64,000 nucleotides of DNA from Pseudoduganella lurida (GTDB lineage: Bacteria; Pseudomonadota; Gammaproteobacteria; Burkholderiales; Burkholderiaceae_D), in assembly GCF_007830455.1 (NCBI RefSeq), contig NZ_VLLB01000007.1:186001-250000 (forward strand), in the 5' to 3' direction. Position 1 is the stretch's first letter. Each line of letters opens with the position of its first letter. Below the pieces are notes generated by a model that worked only from the letters and a program-made list of their open reading frames with translations, was not told the DNA's origin and searched no databases. Below are positions 1 through 9,328 of the stretch, one piece after another. Made by a program: the position numbers and the translations under genes.

Positions 1-3000
1 TACATATTGCGCCGGTATTGTCCGCCCACCTCGAACAGCGCTTCCGTCACCTGGCCTAGCGAGCACACGCGCACCGCATCCATCAGCTGGGCGAACACAT
101 TGCCGCCGTCGATCGCGGCCTGGCGCAGGGCCGCCAGCGCAGCCGGTGCCGCGTCCGCATGACGGGTGTGGAAGTCGGCCAGGCGCGTGAGCTGCGACTG
201 CTTCTCGTCGTCCGTCGAGCGGGCCAGTTCGATCGTCTGCGGCGCGCCGGCACCCTTCGGATTGCGGAAGGTGTTCACGCCCACGATCGGCAGCGAGCCG
301 TCGTGCTTGCGGTGCTCGTACAGCAGCGATTCCTCCTGGATGCGGCCCCGCTGGTACCCCGTCTCCATCGCGCCCAGCACGCCGCCCCGTTCGGCGATGC
401 GCTCGAACTCCTGCAGCACGGCTTCCTCCAGCAGGTCCGTCAGCTCTTCGACGATGAAGGCGCCCTGGTTCGGGTTCTCGTTCTTCGCCAGGCCCCATTC
501 GCGGTTGATGATCATCTGGATCGCCAGCGCGCGCCGCACGGATTCGTCGGTGGGCGTGGTGATCGCCTCGTCGTAGGCATTGGTGTGCAGCGAATTGCAG
601 TTGTCGTAGATGGCGATCAGCGCCTGCAGCGTGGTGCGGATGTCGTTGAAGTCGATCTCCTGCGCGTGCAGCGAGCGGCCGGAGGTCTGCACGTGGTACT
701 TCAGCTTCTGGCTACGTTCGCTGGCGCCGTACTTGTCGCGCATCGTCACGGCCCAGATGCGGCGCGCCACCCGGCCCAGCACCGTGTATTCAGGGTCCAT
801 GCCGTTCGAGAAGAAGAACGACAGGTTCGGCGCGAAATCGTCGATGTGCATGCCGCGCGCCAGGTACGCTTCGACGAAGGTGAAGCCGTTGGCCAGCGTG
901 AACGCGAGCTGCGAGACGGGGTTTGCGCCCGCCTCGGCGATGTGGTAGCCGGAGATGGACACGGAGTAGAAATTGCGCACCCCGTTCTGCACGAAGTATT
1001 CCTGGATGTCGCCCATCACCTTCAGCGAGAACTCCGTGCTGAAGATGCAGGTGTTCTGGCCCTGGTCTTCCTTCAGGATGTCGGCCTGCACGGTGCCGCG
1101 CACGTTCTGCAGCACCCAGGCGCGGATCTCGCTGGCCTCCGCCGCCGTCGGCTCGCGGCCCTGTTCGGCGACGAAGCGCGCCAGGCGCTGATCGATCGCC
1201 GTGTTCATGAACATCGCCAGAATGGTCGGCGCCGGGCCGTTGATCGTCATCGACACGGACGTCGACGGATCGCACAGGTCGAAGCCGTCGTACAGCACCC
1301 CCATGTCGTCCAGCGTGGCGATCGACACGCCCGAGTTGCCCACCTTGCCGTAGATGTCCGGCCGCAGCGCCGGGTCGGCGCCGTACAGCGTGACGGAGTC
1401 GAACGCCGTCGACAGCCGTTTCGCATCCAGGCCAGCGGAGACCAGCTTGAAGCGGCGGTTGGTGCGGAACGCATCGCCTTCGCCGGCAAACATGCGCGTG
1501 GGATCCTCGCCTTCGCGCTTGAACGGGAACACGCCGGCCGTGTAGGGAAAGGCGCCCGGCACATTTTCCAGCATCAGCCAGCGCAGCAGCTCGCCGTGAT
1601 CCTCGAACTTCGGCAGCGCCACCTTGCGGATCTTCGTGCCGGACAGCGTTTCGTGGATCAGGTTCGTGCGGATCTCGCGGTCGCGGATGCGCGTCACGAA
1701 TTCGTCGACGCCATACGCGGCCTGGGTGGCCGGCCAGGTGGCCAGCAGGTGCTTCGCTTCGGCATCCAGCGCACCCTCGCGCGCGGCGATGATGTCGTCG
1801 AAGCCGGCCTCCCGTCCGGCGGCGACCAGCATGCGCTGCGCGGCCTGCAGCTGCTGGCGTTCGCGCGCCAGCGTGGCCTGCCTGCGCACGCGGCCATGGT
1901 AGCCGCGCACCGTGTCGGCGATCTCGGCGAGGTAGCGGGCCCGCGCCGGCGGCACGATCACGTTGCGGCCGGAGCTGGCGCGGATCGTCACGGGGGCCAG
2001 GCGGCCCGGCTGCGTGCGCAGGCCGTGCACCGCCAGCCGCGGCAGCAGGCCGTGGTACAGCGCCGTCACGCCATCGTCGTTGAAGCGGGAGGCCTGCGTG
2101 CCGTAGACGGGCATCTCGTCGGGGCTGCTGGTCCACAGCTCGCGGTTGCGCTGGTACTGCTTGGCCACGTCGCGCAGCGCATCCTGGGCGCCCTTGCGGT
2201 CGAACTTGTTGATGGCGACGAGATCGGCGAAATCGAGCATGTCGATCTTTTCCAGCTGCGAGGCGGCGCCGAATTCCGGCGTCATCACGTACATCGACAC
2301 ATCGACGTGCGGCACGATGGCGGCATCACCCTGGCCGATGCCGGACGTCTCGACGATCACCAGGTCGAAGCCGGCCACCCGGCAGGCGGCGATCACGTCC
2401 GGCAGCGCCTGGGAGATCTCTGAGCCCGCCTCGCGCGTGGCCAGCGAACGCATGAAGACACGGCTCTGCGGTATGCCATCCTTGTGCCAGGGATTGATGG
2501 CGTTCATGCGGATGCGGTCGCCCAGCAGCGCGCCACCGGACTTGCGGCGCGACGGATCGATCGAGATCACGGCGATGTGCAGCGCGTCGTCCTGGTCGAG
2601 GCGCAGGCGGCGGATCAGTTCATCCGTCAGCGACGACTTGCCCGCGCCGCCCGTGCCCGTGATGCCGAGGACCGGCACGGTGGTCGCTGCGGCGGCATCG
2701 AGCAGCGCGCGGCGCAGCTCGGGCGCCACGCGGTCGTTTTCCAGCGCCGTCACCAGCTGCGCCAGGGGGCGGTGCCGCGCGGCGATGTCGCCCGCGCGCA
2801 GGGGTTCGAGCGAGGTGGGCGCATACGGCGACAGGTCCACGTCGCACTGCGCCACCATCCATTCGATCATGCCAGCGAGGCCCATGCGCTGGCCATCCTC
2901 CGGGCTGAAGATGCGCGTCACGCCATAGTCGTGCAGCGCCGCGATCTCGGCCGGCACGATCACGCCGCCGCCGCCGCCGAACACCTTGATGTGCGCGCCG

Positions 3001-3320
3001 CCCCGCTGGCGCAGCAGGTCGATCACGTACTTGAAGTACTCCACGTGGCCGCCCTGGTAGCTGGAGATGGCGATGCCCTGCACGTCTTCGGCCAGCGCGG
3101 CCGTCACCACTTCGTCGACGGAGCGGTTGTGCCCCAGGTGCACCACTTCCACGCCCTGCGACTGCAGGATGCGGCGCATGATGTTAATGGAGGCGTCGTG
3201 GCCGTCGAACAGCGAGGCGGCGGTGACGAAGCGCACGCGGTTGGCGGGGCGTGGGGGCTGTGCTGGCTGCGCTGCGGCGAGGGCGGGGGCAAGATTCGTG
3301 GCGGAGGTCAGGTCGTTCAT
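1..3320 (-). CDS. icmF: Fused isobutyryl-CoA mutase IcmF (3' end outside window)
   Basis: Adenosylcobalamin-dependent mutase that interconverts isobutyryl-CoA and n-butyryl-CoA, fused to its own G-protein chaperone. The frame starts at the ATG at 3318-3320 and stays open to base 1, about 1106 codons; the family is usually near 1100 residues, so only the last few residues are missing. The N-terminal B12-binding domain shows SLFDGHDASINIMRR at about residues 37-50 (DxH cobalamin signature, H41). The MeaB-like GTPase P-loop GITGTGGAGKSSL lies at about residues 215-227, and the TIM-barrel mutase domain fills the rest. It follows the indolepyruvate oxidoreductase gene on the same strand after 65 bp, most of which is a palindromic repeat. 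That spacing fits a shared role in amino-acid and branched acyl-CoA catabolism, which is inferred. A long open frame on the opposite strand is a codon-bias shadow. Confidence 0.93.
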   Translation of the reverse strand, partial: MNDLTSATNLAPALAAAQPAQPPRPANRVRFVTAASLFDGHDASINIMRRILQSQGVEVVHLGHNRSVDEVVTAALAEDVQGIAISSYQGGHVEYFKYVIDLLRQRGGAHIKVFGGGGGVIVPAEIAALHDYGVTRIFSPEDGQRMGLAGMIEWMVAQCDVDLSPYAPTSLEPLRAGDIAARHRPLAQLVTALENDRVAPELRRALLDAAAATTVPVLGITGTGGAGKSSLTDELIRRLRLDQDDALHIAVISIDPSRRKSGGALLGDRIRMNAINPWHKDGIPQSRVFMRSLATREAGSEISQALPDVIAACRVAGFDLVIVETSGIGQGDAAIVPHVDVSMYVMTPEFGAASQLEKIDMLDFADLVAINKFDRKGAQDALRDVAKQYQRNRELWTSSPDEMPVYGTQASRFNDDGVTALYHGLLPRLAVHGLRTQPGRLAPVTIRASSGRNVIVPPARARYLAEIADTVRGYHGRVRRQATLARERQQLQAAQRMLVAAGREAGFDDIIAAREGALDAEAKHLLATWPATQAAYGVDEFVTRIRDREIRTNLIHETLSGTKIRKVALPKFEDHGELLRWLMLENVPGAFPYTAGVFPFKREGEDPTRMFAGEGDAFRTNRRFKLVSAGLDAKRLSTAFDSVTLYGADPALRPDIYGKVGNSGVSIATLDDMGVLYDGFDLCDPSTSVSMTINGPAPTILAMFMNTAIDQRLARFVAEQGREPTAAEASEIRAWVLQNVRGTVQADILKEDQGQNTCIFSTEFSLKVMGDIQEYFVQNGVRNFYSVSISGYHIAEAGANPVSQLAFTLANGFTFVEAYLARGMHIDDFAPNLSFFFSNGMDPEYTVLGRVARRIWAVTMRDKYGASERSQKLKYHVQTSGRSLHAQEIDFNDIRTTLQALIAIYDNCNSLHTNAYDEAITTPTDESVRRALAIQMIINREWGLAKNENPNQGAFIVEELTDLLEEAVLQEFERIAERGGVLGAMETGYQRGRIQEESLLYEHRKHDGSLPIVGVNTFRNPKGAGAPQTIELARSTDDEKQSQLTRLADFHTRHADAAPAALAALRQAAIDGGNVFAQLMDAVRVCSLGQVTEALFEVGGQYRRNM

Positions 3321-3354
3321 GGTGTCTCTCTTGATATTTTTTTGCCTGGAAAAG

Positions 3355-3393
3355 TTGCCTGAAAAATGGGGTCTGTCCCCATTTTTCAGGCAA
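3355..3393. repeat. REP-like palindrome with GGGGTCTGTCCCC core
   Basis: Two perfect 17-bp arms (3355-3371 and 3377-3393) flank the five-base loop TCTGT. The right arm contains the TGA stop (3386-3388) of the indolepyruvate oxidoreductase gene. The same core with AAAATGGGG arms recurs twice at 63790-63861, and a relative sharing GGGGACAG lies at 44850-44913. It could act as a transcription attenuator or mRNA stabiliser between the two genes. The repetition points to a dispersed REP family rather than a single-locus terminator. Confidence 0.85.
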
Positions 3394-6300
3394 GTAAGCG
3401 GGCGCGGTCGGCGTGGTAGGCGGTTACGGCCCGTGCCTTCACGTGGCCGAAGCCGCGGATCTTTTCCGGCAGCGCGGCCAGCTGCACGGCGCGTTCGTAG
3501 TTGTCCGGCGTGAGGCCGGCGAGCAGGTCGGCGACCGTCTGCCGGTATTCGGCGATCAGCGCGCGCTCCATGCGCCGCTCGGCGGTGCGGCCGAACACGT
3601 CCAGCGGGCCGCCGCGCAGGCCTTTCAGTTTCGCCAGCACGCGGAAGGCGGCCCAGGTCCATTGGCCGTATTCCGACTTCACGGGATGGCCGTGCGCATC
3701 CTTCTTCGCGAACAGCGGCGGCGCCAGGTTGAGCTTGAGCGTGACGTCGCCGTCGAACTGTTCCTGCAGCCGGGCCAGGAAGCGGCCATCCGTGTACAGC
3801 CGCGCCACTTCGTATTCATCCTTGTAGGCCATCAGCTTGGCGAGCGATTTCGCCACGGCGAGGGACAGTTGATGTGGCAAGCCCAATGCCGTCTCGCGCT
3901 CGTGCACCTGCTCCACCACCTGGCGGTAGCGCGCGGCGTAGGCAGCATCCTGGTACTCCGTCAGCAGCGCCACGCGCCGGGCGACGACGGCGTCGAACCG
4001 TTCCGGCATCTGCAGCACGACGGGCTGCGCGGGCGTGGCGGTCTTCTGCACGCGCGCCAGGTCGACGGCGGCGCGCCGGCCCCACAGGAAGCTTTTCTGG
4101 TTGGCGGCGGCGGCGATGCCGTTCATCTCGATGGCGCGCAGCAGCGCCCCTTCGGACAGGGGGATGCGGCCCCGCTGCCACGCATAGCCCAGCATGAACA
4201 GGTTGGCGGCGATCGAGTCGCCCATCAGCGCGGTGGCCAGTTTCGTCGCGTCGATGAAGTCGGCCGCATCGGCACCGCCCACGGATTCGGCGATCAGCGC
4301 GCGCACGTCGCCGGCCGGGTATTCCCAGTCGGCGTCCTGCGCGAACGTGCCGGGCGGCTGCTCGTGCAGGTTGACGACGGCCAGCGTGCGGCCGGGGCGC
4401 ATCTTGGCCACGGCATCGGCCGCGCCGGCCGTGAGCATGTCGCAGCCCAGCACCAGGTCGGCCTCGCCGGTGGCGATGCGCTGGGCGCGCAGGTGGGCCG
4501 GCGAGCGGGCGATCTTCACGTGCGAGGTGACGGAGCCGTTCTTCTGCGACATGCCCGTCATGTCCAGCACCGAGGCGCCCTTGCCCTCAAGGTGCGCGGC
4601 CATGCCCATCAGCGCGCCGACGGTGATCACGCCCGTGCCGCCGATGCCGTTGATGAGGATGTTGTACGGCTGCGTGCAGTCCGGCAGCTGCGGCTGCGGC
4701 AGCGGGCCCCAGTCATCGGTCGCTGCCTGCCCGGCCTTCGATTTCTTCAGCGTGCCGCCCTCCACCGTGACGAAGCTGGGGCAGAAGCCTTTCACGCACG
4801 AATAGTCCTTGTTGCAGCTGGACTGGTCGATGGTGCGCTTGCGGCCCAGCGGCGTTTCCTTCGGCAGGATCGACACGCAGTTCGACTGCACGCCGCAGTC
4901 GCCGCAGCCTTCGCAGACGGCGTCGTTGATGACCATCCGCCTGGCGGGATCCACCAGCTCTTTCCTTTTCCGGCGTCGGCGCTTCTCGGCCGCGCAGGTC
5001 TGGTCGTAGATCAGCACCGTGCAGCCGGGCAGGTCGCGCAGCTCGCGCTGTACTGCATCCATCTCCTTGCGGTCGTGCAGCGACACGATGGCGGGCAGGG
5101 CGGAGCGGTCCGCATAGCGTGCCAGGTCTTCCGTGACGATGGCGATGCGGCCGATGCCCTCGGCGGCCATCTGCTGCGCGATCATCGGCACGGACACGGT
5201 GCCGTCCACCGGCTGGCCGCCCGTCATGGCCACGGCGTCGTTGTACAGGATCTTGTACGTGATGTTCACCCTGGCCGCCACGGCCGCGCGGATGGCCAGG
5301 TAGCCGGAGTGGAAATAGGTGCCGTCGCCCAGGTTCTGGAACACGTGCGGCACCTTCGAGAACGCGGCCTGGCCGATCCACGGCGCGCCTTCGCCGCCCA
5401 TGTGGGTGGTGAGCTTGTTCATCTCCGGGTAGATCGACGTGGCCATCACGTGGCAGCCGATGCCGGCCAGCGCGAAGCTGCCGTCCGGGACCTTGGTGGA
5501 CGTGTTGTGCGGGCAGCCGGAGCAGTAGAAGGCGGGGCGGAACGGCGTGCCGATGGCCTTCTGCAGCACGGCGTCCTTGGCATCGAGGAAGGCCAGGCGG
5601 GCGCGGATCTGGTCCTGGATAGGCGCATCGTCCACGTAGCGGGCCACGCGCGAGGCGATCACGCGCGCTACCTGCGACACGGAGAAGTCGGCCTTCGGCG
5701 GCAGCAGCCATTCGCCGCGCGGCGCCACCCATTCGCCCTTGTCGTCGAACTTGCCGATCACGCGGGGACGCACGTCGTCGCGCCAGTTGTACAGCTGTTC
5801 CTTCAGCTGGTATTCGACGAACTGGCGCTTTTCCTCGACCACCAGGATCTCGTCCAGCCCTTGCGCGAATTCGCGCACCGAATCCGGCTCCAGCGGCCAT
5901 GGCATCGCCACCTTGAACAGCCGCAGCCCGACCTTGGCGGCCATCGCTTCGTCGATGCCCAGCTCCTCCAGCGCTTCCAGCACGTCCAGGTAGGATTTGC
6001 CGGAGGCGATGATGCCCAGCTTTGCATCGGGGTTGTCGATGGTGGTGTGGTTCAGCCGGTTTTCACGCGCATAGGCCAGGGCCGCATAGATCTTGTAGTC
6101 CTGCATCAGCGCTTCCTGGTTGCGCGCCTGCCGGCCCAGCGGCACGTTCGACAGCTGCGCATTCAGGCCGCCTTCGGGCATGTGGAAGTCGCGCGGCAAC
6201 CGCACCTGCACGCGGAACGGATCGGCATCGACGGAAGCGGACGATTCCACCGTATCGGCCAGCGCCTTGAACGCCACGGCGCAGCCGGAAAAGCGCGACA

Positions 6301-6919
6301 TCGCCCAGCCATGCACGCCCAGGTCCAGGTATTCCTGCACATTGCACGGGTACAGCACGGGGATCATGCAGGCCGAGAAGATGTGGTCGGACTGGTGCGG
6401 TAATGTCGACGAATACGCGCCATGGTCGTCGCCCGCCACCAGCAGCACGCCGCCATGTTTCGCCGTGCCGGCATGGTTCATGTGCTTGAACACATCGCCG
6501 CAGCGGTCCACGCCGGGGCCCTTGCCGTACCACAGGGCGAACACGCCATCGTATTTCGCCGGGCCGATCAGGTCGACCGTCTGCGAGCCCCACACGGCGG
6601 TGGCCGCCAGTTCCTCGTTCACACCGGGCACGAACTGCACGTCGCGCGCCTGCAGATGATGCTTTGCAGACCACAGCGTTTCGTCCAGGCCGCCCAGCGG
6701 CGAGCCCCGGTAGCCGGAGATGAAGCCGGCCGTGTGCAGGCCGTTGGCCGTGTCGCGCAGCTTCTGCATCAGCGGCAGCCGCACCAGCGCCTGGATCCCG
6801 GAGAGAAAAATCTTGCCGGAGGTGGCAGTGTACTTGTCGTCGAGGCTGACGGTGGCGAGAGGGCCTTCCGGCTGGGCAGGTGCGCCCAGCGCCGGTGTGG
6901 CAGCCGAGGAATCGGGCAT
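3386..6919 (-). CDS. Indolepyruvate ferredoxin oxidoreductase, single-chain fused form
   Basis: Oxidatively decarboxylates aryl- or branched-chain 2-oxoacids to acyl-CoA, using thiamine diphosphate and iron-sulfur clusters. The 1177-residue chain joins an alpha-like part (pyrimidine/TPP regions; GCPHNTSTKVPDGS and GIGCHVMATSIYPEMN in the middle) to a beta-like gamma domain (INGIGGTGVITVGALMG). A ferredoxin-type cysteine cluster, CEGCGDCGVQSNC, sits at about residues 668-680, with more cysteines (SSCNKDYSCVKGFCPSF) after it. This is the large IorAB-fusion type common in Proteobacteria. The start at 6919 is preferred over an in-frame codon 25 residues upstream because the protein then begins at a typical MPDSS leader. 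The last four codons and the stop are supplied by, or overlap, a REP-like palindrome. Downstream acyl-CoA processing by IcmF is plausible. Confidence 0.92.
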   Translation of the reverse strand: MPDSSAATPALGAPAQPEGPLATVSLDDKYTATSGKIFLSGIQALVRLPLMQKLRDTANGLHTAGFISGYRGSPLGGLDETLWSAKHHLQARDVQFVPGVNEELAATAVWGSQTVDLIGPAKYDGVFALWYGKGPGVDRCGDVFKHMNHAGTAKHGGVLLVAGDDHGAYSSTLPHQSDHIFSACMIPVLYPCNVQEYLDLGVHGWAMSRFSGCAVAFKALADTVESSASVDADPFRVQVRLPRDFHMPEGGLNAQLSNVPLGRQARNQEALMQDYKIYAALAYARENRLNHTTIDNPDAKLGIIASGKSYLDVLEALEELGIDEAMAAKVGLRLFKVAMPWPLEPDSVREFAQGLDEILVVEEKRQFVEYQLKEQLYNWRDDVRPRVIGKFDDKGEWVAPRGEWLLPPKADFSVSQVARVIASRVARYVDDAPIQDQIRARLAFLDAKDAVLQKAIGTPFRPAFYCSGCPHNTSTKVPDGSFALAGIGCHVMATSIYPEMNKLTTHMGGEGAPWIGQAAFSKVPHVFQNLGDGTYFHSGYLAIRAAVAARVNITYKILYNDAVAMTGGQPVDGTVSVPMIAQQMAAEGIGRIAIVTEDLARYADRSALPAIVSLHDRKEMDAVQRELRDLPGCTVLIYDQTCAAEKRRRRKRKELVDPARRMVINDAVCEGCGDCGVQSNCVSILPKETPLGRKRTIDQSSCNKDYSCVKGFCPSFVTVEGGTLKKSKAGQAATDDWGPLPQPQLPDCTQPYNILINGIGGTGVITVGALMGMAAHLEGKGASVLDMTGMSQKNGSVTSHVKIARSPAHLRAQRIATGEADLVLGCDMLTAGAADAVAKMRPGRTLAVVNLHEQPPGTFAQDADWEYPAGDVRALIAESVGGADAADFIDATKLATALMGDSIAANLFMLGYAWQRGRIPLSEGALLRAIEMNGIAAAANQKSFLWGRRAAVDLARVQKTATPAQPVVLQMPERFDAVVARRVALLTEYQDAAYAARYRQVVEQVHERETALGLPHQLSLAVAKSLAKLMAYKDEYEVARLYTDGRFLARLQEQFDGDVTLKLNLAPPLFAKKDAHGHPVKSEYGQWTWAAFRVLAKLKGLRGGPLDVFGRTAERRMERALIAEYRQTVADLLAGLTPDNYERAVQLAALPEKIRGFGHVKARAVTAYHADRARLLA

Positions 6920-7081
6920 GGCGTGTCTCCAAAATCGTTTTCTGGTCGTGCCCGCGCCTTGGTGCTCCGGATGGGAGCCTGCCGGGTGGGGCAAAGCCGC
7001 TTGTGTGCGGTCTGTGGGCCAGTCTACGCGCCGCCTGCCGGCGGCGGAAATACGGATCGCCGATGGGGGTATAAGGAAAAA

Positions 7082-8017
7082 CTATGGCTGGCCGACGGCC
7101 ATCGCCCCCGGCCACGCGCCGCCGTCGCACAGTTCGCGCGCCACGTCGACGGCCAGCTTGCTGATGGCCGTGACGGCGATGGTGGGCGGCAGCGTGCGGG
7201 AGGCGCACAGCACCACCGAGCGGGCGATGGCGGGCGAGTGGATGTCCAGCCAGCGCATCTGGCCCCGCTGGATCTCCGCCAGCACGGGCGCCACGGGCAG
7301 GATCGTCGCGCCCAGGTCCGCCAGCAGCGCCGACTTCAGGATGGTGATGGAATTGATCTCGATGACGTTCGCCGTGGCCAGCCCCGCCGCGCGCGCCACC
7401 GCCTCGATGCGGGGCCGCACGCCATGCTGCAGGCCGGGCAGGATCAGCGTCGCGCCCAGCGCCTCGGCCAGCGTGACCGCGGCGCGGCCGGCGAACCAGG
7501 GCGCATCCGTGCGGCAGATGAAGCGCAGCGCCTCGTCCGCCAGCGGCGTGGTGGCGAAGGGGGTGAGCTGGCCGTCATCGAACAGCACGGCCAGGTTGAC
7601 GCGGCCCGATTTCAGCTGCTCGGTCAGGTTGCCGGTCAGTTCCTCCGTCAGCTGCAGCGTGATGTCGGGATAGTGGGCGCGCGCCGCCGTCAGCAGGGGC
7701 AGGGCCAGTGCGCCGGAAATACTGTGCGGCAGGCCGAGCGTGACATTGCCGGCCGGCCGGGCCGACTGCGTGACGGCGGAGCGGGCATCGGCCACCTGTT
7801 TCAGGATGGCCTGCGCATGCTCGTAGAACACCTTGCCCGCATCGGTGCTGTGCACGCCCTGCGCCGTGCGGTGCAGCAGCTGGGCACCCAGGTCTTCCTC
7901 CAGCTGGCGCAGCTGCTGCGTGAGGGCGGGCTGCGCCACATGCAGGACCAGGGCGGCGCGGGACAGCGAGCCGTGATCCACGATTGCAACAAAGTAGCGC
8001 AGCTGGCGGAGTTCCAT
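7082..8017 (-). CDS. LysR-family regulator, Nac/CbbR-like
   Basis: DNA-binding transcriptional regulator of 311 residues. The N-terminal winged helix-turn-helix (MELRQLRYFVAIVDHGSLSR, then AALVLHVAQPALTQQLRQLE) covers about residues 1-60, followed by a periplasmic-binding-like effector domain from about residue 90. The HTH resembles Nac-type nitrogen assimilation regulators more than metabolic LysRs; this is judged by eye. It lies 162 bp upstream of the indolepyruvate oxidoreductase on the same strand, so it may control that gene, although LysR regulators more often act on divergent targets. Here the divergent neighbour is the HD-GYP gene. The effector is unknown. Confidence 0.88.
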   Translation of the reverse strand: MELRQLRYFVAIVDHGSLSRAALVLHVAQPALTQQLRQLEEDLGAQLLHRTAQGVHSTDAGKVFYEHAQAILKQVADARSAVTQSARPAGNVTLGLPHSISGALALPLLTAARAHYPDITLQLTEELTGNLTEQLKSGRVNLAVLFDDGQLTPFATTPLADEALRFICRTDAPWFAGRAAVTLAEALGATLILPGLQHGVRPRIEAVARAAGLATANVIEINSITILKSALLADLGATILPVAPVLAEIQRGQMRWLDIHSPAIARSVVLCASRTLPPTIAVTAISKLAVDVARELCDGGAWPGAMAVGQP

Positions 8018-8061
8018 GTTGTCGGAAAGTTATATTTGGTTCTCTGGGGTAAAACTCTTGC

Positions 8062-8067
8062 TATACT
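8062..8067 (+). promoter_or_regulatory. Possible -10 box of the HD-GYP gene
   Basis: TATACT lies 31 bp before the ATG at 8098, in the AT-rich 80-bp gap between the divergent LysR and HD-GYP genes. No well-spaced -35 hexamer is clear; TTGGTT at 8036 is 20 bp away, which is too far. This is therefore a weak assignment based on one hexamer and its position. Confidence 0.3.
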
Positions 8068-8097
8068 TTTGTAACCTACCGTTCACCAGCTACCACG

Positions 8098-9315
8098 ATG
8101 CTCAAGAAAGTCGAATCATCGCAGCTTCAGCCGGGCATGTACATTCATGACATGTCCTGCGACTGGCTGACGCATCCGTTCCTGCGCAACCGCTTCCTGC
8201 TGGCGAACCAGAACGAGATCCGCAAGATCCTGGCGGCCGGCATCCGCGATGTCGTGATCGACACGGCGCGCGGCCGGGACATCGAGGCGCCGACGGTGGC
8301 GGAGGCCGGCGCTGCCGTGGAGGCCGAGGTGCAGCAGATTGCCGCGGTACCGGTGCGGCCGGCGCGGGTGTCGCTGGGCGAGGAGCTGCAGCGCGCCACG
8401 CGCATCCGCCGCCAGGCCTCCGAACTGGTCAAGAGCGTGATGGCCGATGCGCGGCTGGGCAGGGCGATCGAGGTGGGCCAGGTGCGGCCTGTGGTGCAGA
8501 ACGTCACGGAATCCATCCTGCGCAATCCCGGCGCGCTGACCGGGCTGCTGCGCATCAAGAACAAGGACGACTACACCTTCCTGCATTCCGTCAGCGTGTG
8601 CGCGCTGCTGGTGGCGTTCTGCCAGTCGCGCGGCATGGATGCCGACACGGTGCGCGAGGCGGGCCTGGGCGCGCTCCTGCACGACACGGGCAAGGCGCTG
8701 GTGCCCGACGCGATCCTGAACAAGCCCGGTCCCCTCACGCCGGAGGAATTCGCCATCGTGCAGCGCCACCCGGAAGACGGCTGGAACATCCTGCGCCGTT
8801 CGCCGGACGTGGGCGGCATCGCCCTCGACATCACGCGCCACCACCACGAGCGCCGCGACGGCTCCGGCTACCCGGACCGGCTGGCCGGCGACACCATCAG
8901 CGAGCTGGCGCAGATGGCCGCGATCGTCGACGTGTACGACGCCATCACGGCCGACCGGCCGTACCACAAGGGCATCCCCGCGGCGGCCGCGCTGCGCAAA
9001 ATCCATGACTGGAGCCGGCACCACTTCAACCCGCAGCTGGTGCAGGAATTCATGCGCTGCGTGGGCATCTACCCGGTGGGCAGCCTGGTGATGCTGGAAT
9101 CGGGGCGGCTCGCCGTCGTCGTCGAACCGCACGAGACGAACCTGCTGGCGCCCAAGGTGAACGTGTTCTTCCATGCGCGGAAGAACGTCTACATCCGTCC
9201 TGAAATGGTGGACCTGGCGCGCGGCCTGGGCTTCGGCGGCGCGGACCGCATCACCAGCCACGAAAACCCGGCGCAGTGGAACGTCGATCCGATGCGTTTC
9301 CTGGCGCTGGCCTGA
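8098..9315 (+). CDS. HD-GYP domain c-di-GMP phosphodiesterase
   Basis: Predicted cytoplasmic phosphodiesterase that linearises cyclic di-GMP. At 405 residues it has an N-terminal DUF3391-like region (about 1-130) and a catalytic HD-GYP domain (about 150-350). Metal and signature residues are visible: H163 in TFLHSVSV, HD at 195-196 in LLHDTGKALVPDAIL, and HHHERRDGSGYP at about 248-259. All the hallmark residues look intact, so activity is expected. It converges on a GGDEF cyclase gene, with 13 bp between the stop codons, and the tad pilus locus begins just beyond. Joint control of surface attachment is inferred from that arrangement. Confidence 0.93.
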   Translation: MLKKVESSQLQPGMYIHDMSCDWLTHPFLRNRFLLANQNEIRKILAAGIRDVVIDTARGRDIEAPTVAEAGAAVEAEVQQIAAVPVRPARVSLGEELQRATRIRRQASELVKSVMADARLGRAIEVGQVRPVVQNVTESILRNPGALTGLLRIKNKDDYTFLHSVSVCALLVAFCQSRGMDADTVREAGLGALLHDTGKALVPDAILNKPGPLTPEEFAIVQRHPEDGWNILRRSPDVGGIALDITRHHHERRDGSGYPDRLAGDTISELAQMAAIVDVYDAITADRPYHKGIPAAAALRKIHDWSRHHFNPQLVQEFMRCVGIYPVGSLVMLESGRLAVVVEPHETNLLAPKVNVFFHARKNVYIRPEMVDLARGLGFGGADRITSHENPAQWNVDPMRFLALA

Positions 9316-9328
9316 ACCGCCGCCCGGT

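Noticed and set aside
159..2423. Long plus-strand open frame opposite icmF
   Set aside because: No domain or start signal is seen, and the icmF reading has B12-binding and GTPase motifs. The same applies to the plus-strand frame opposite the indolepyruvate oxidoreductase gene.
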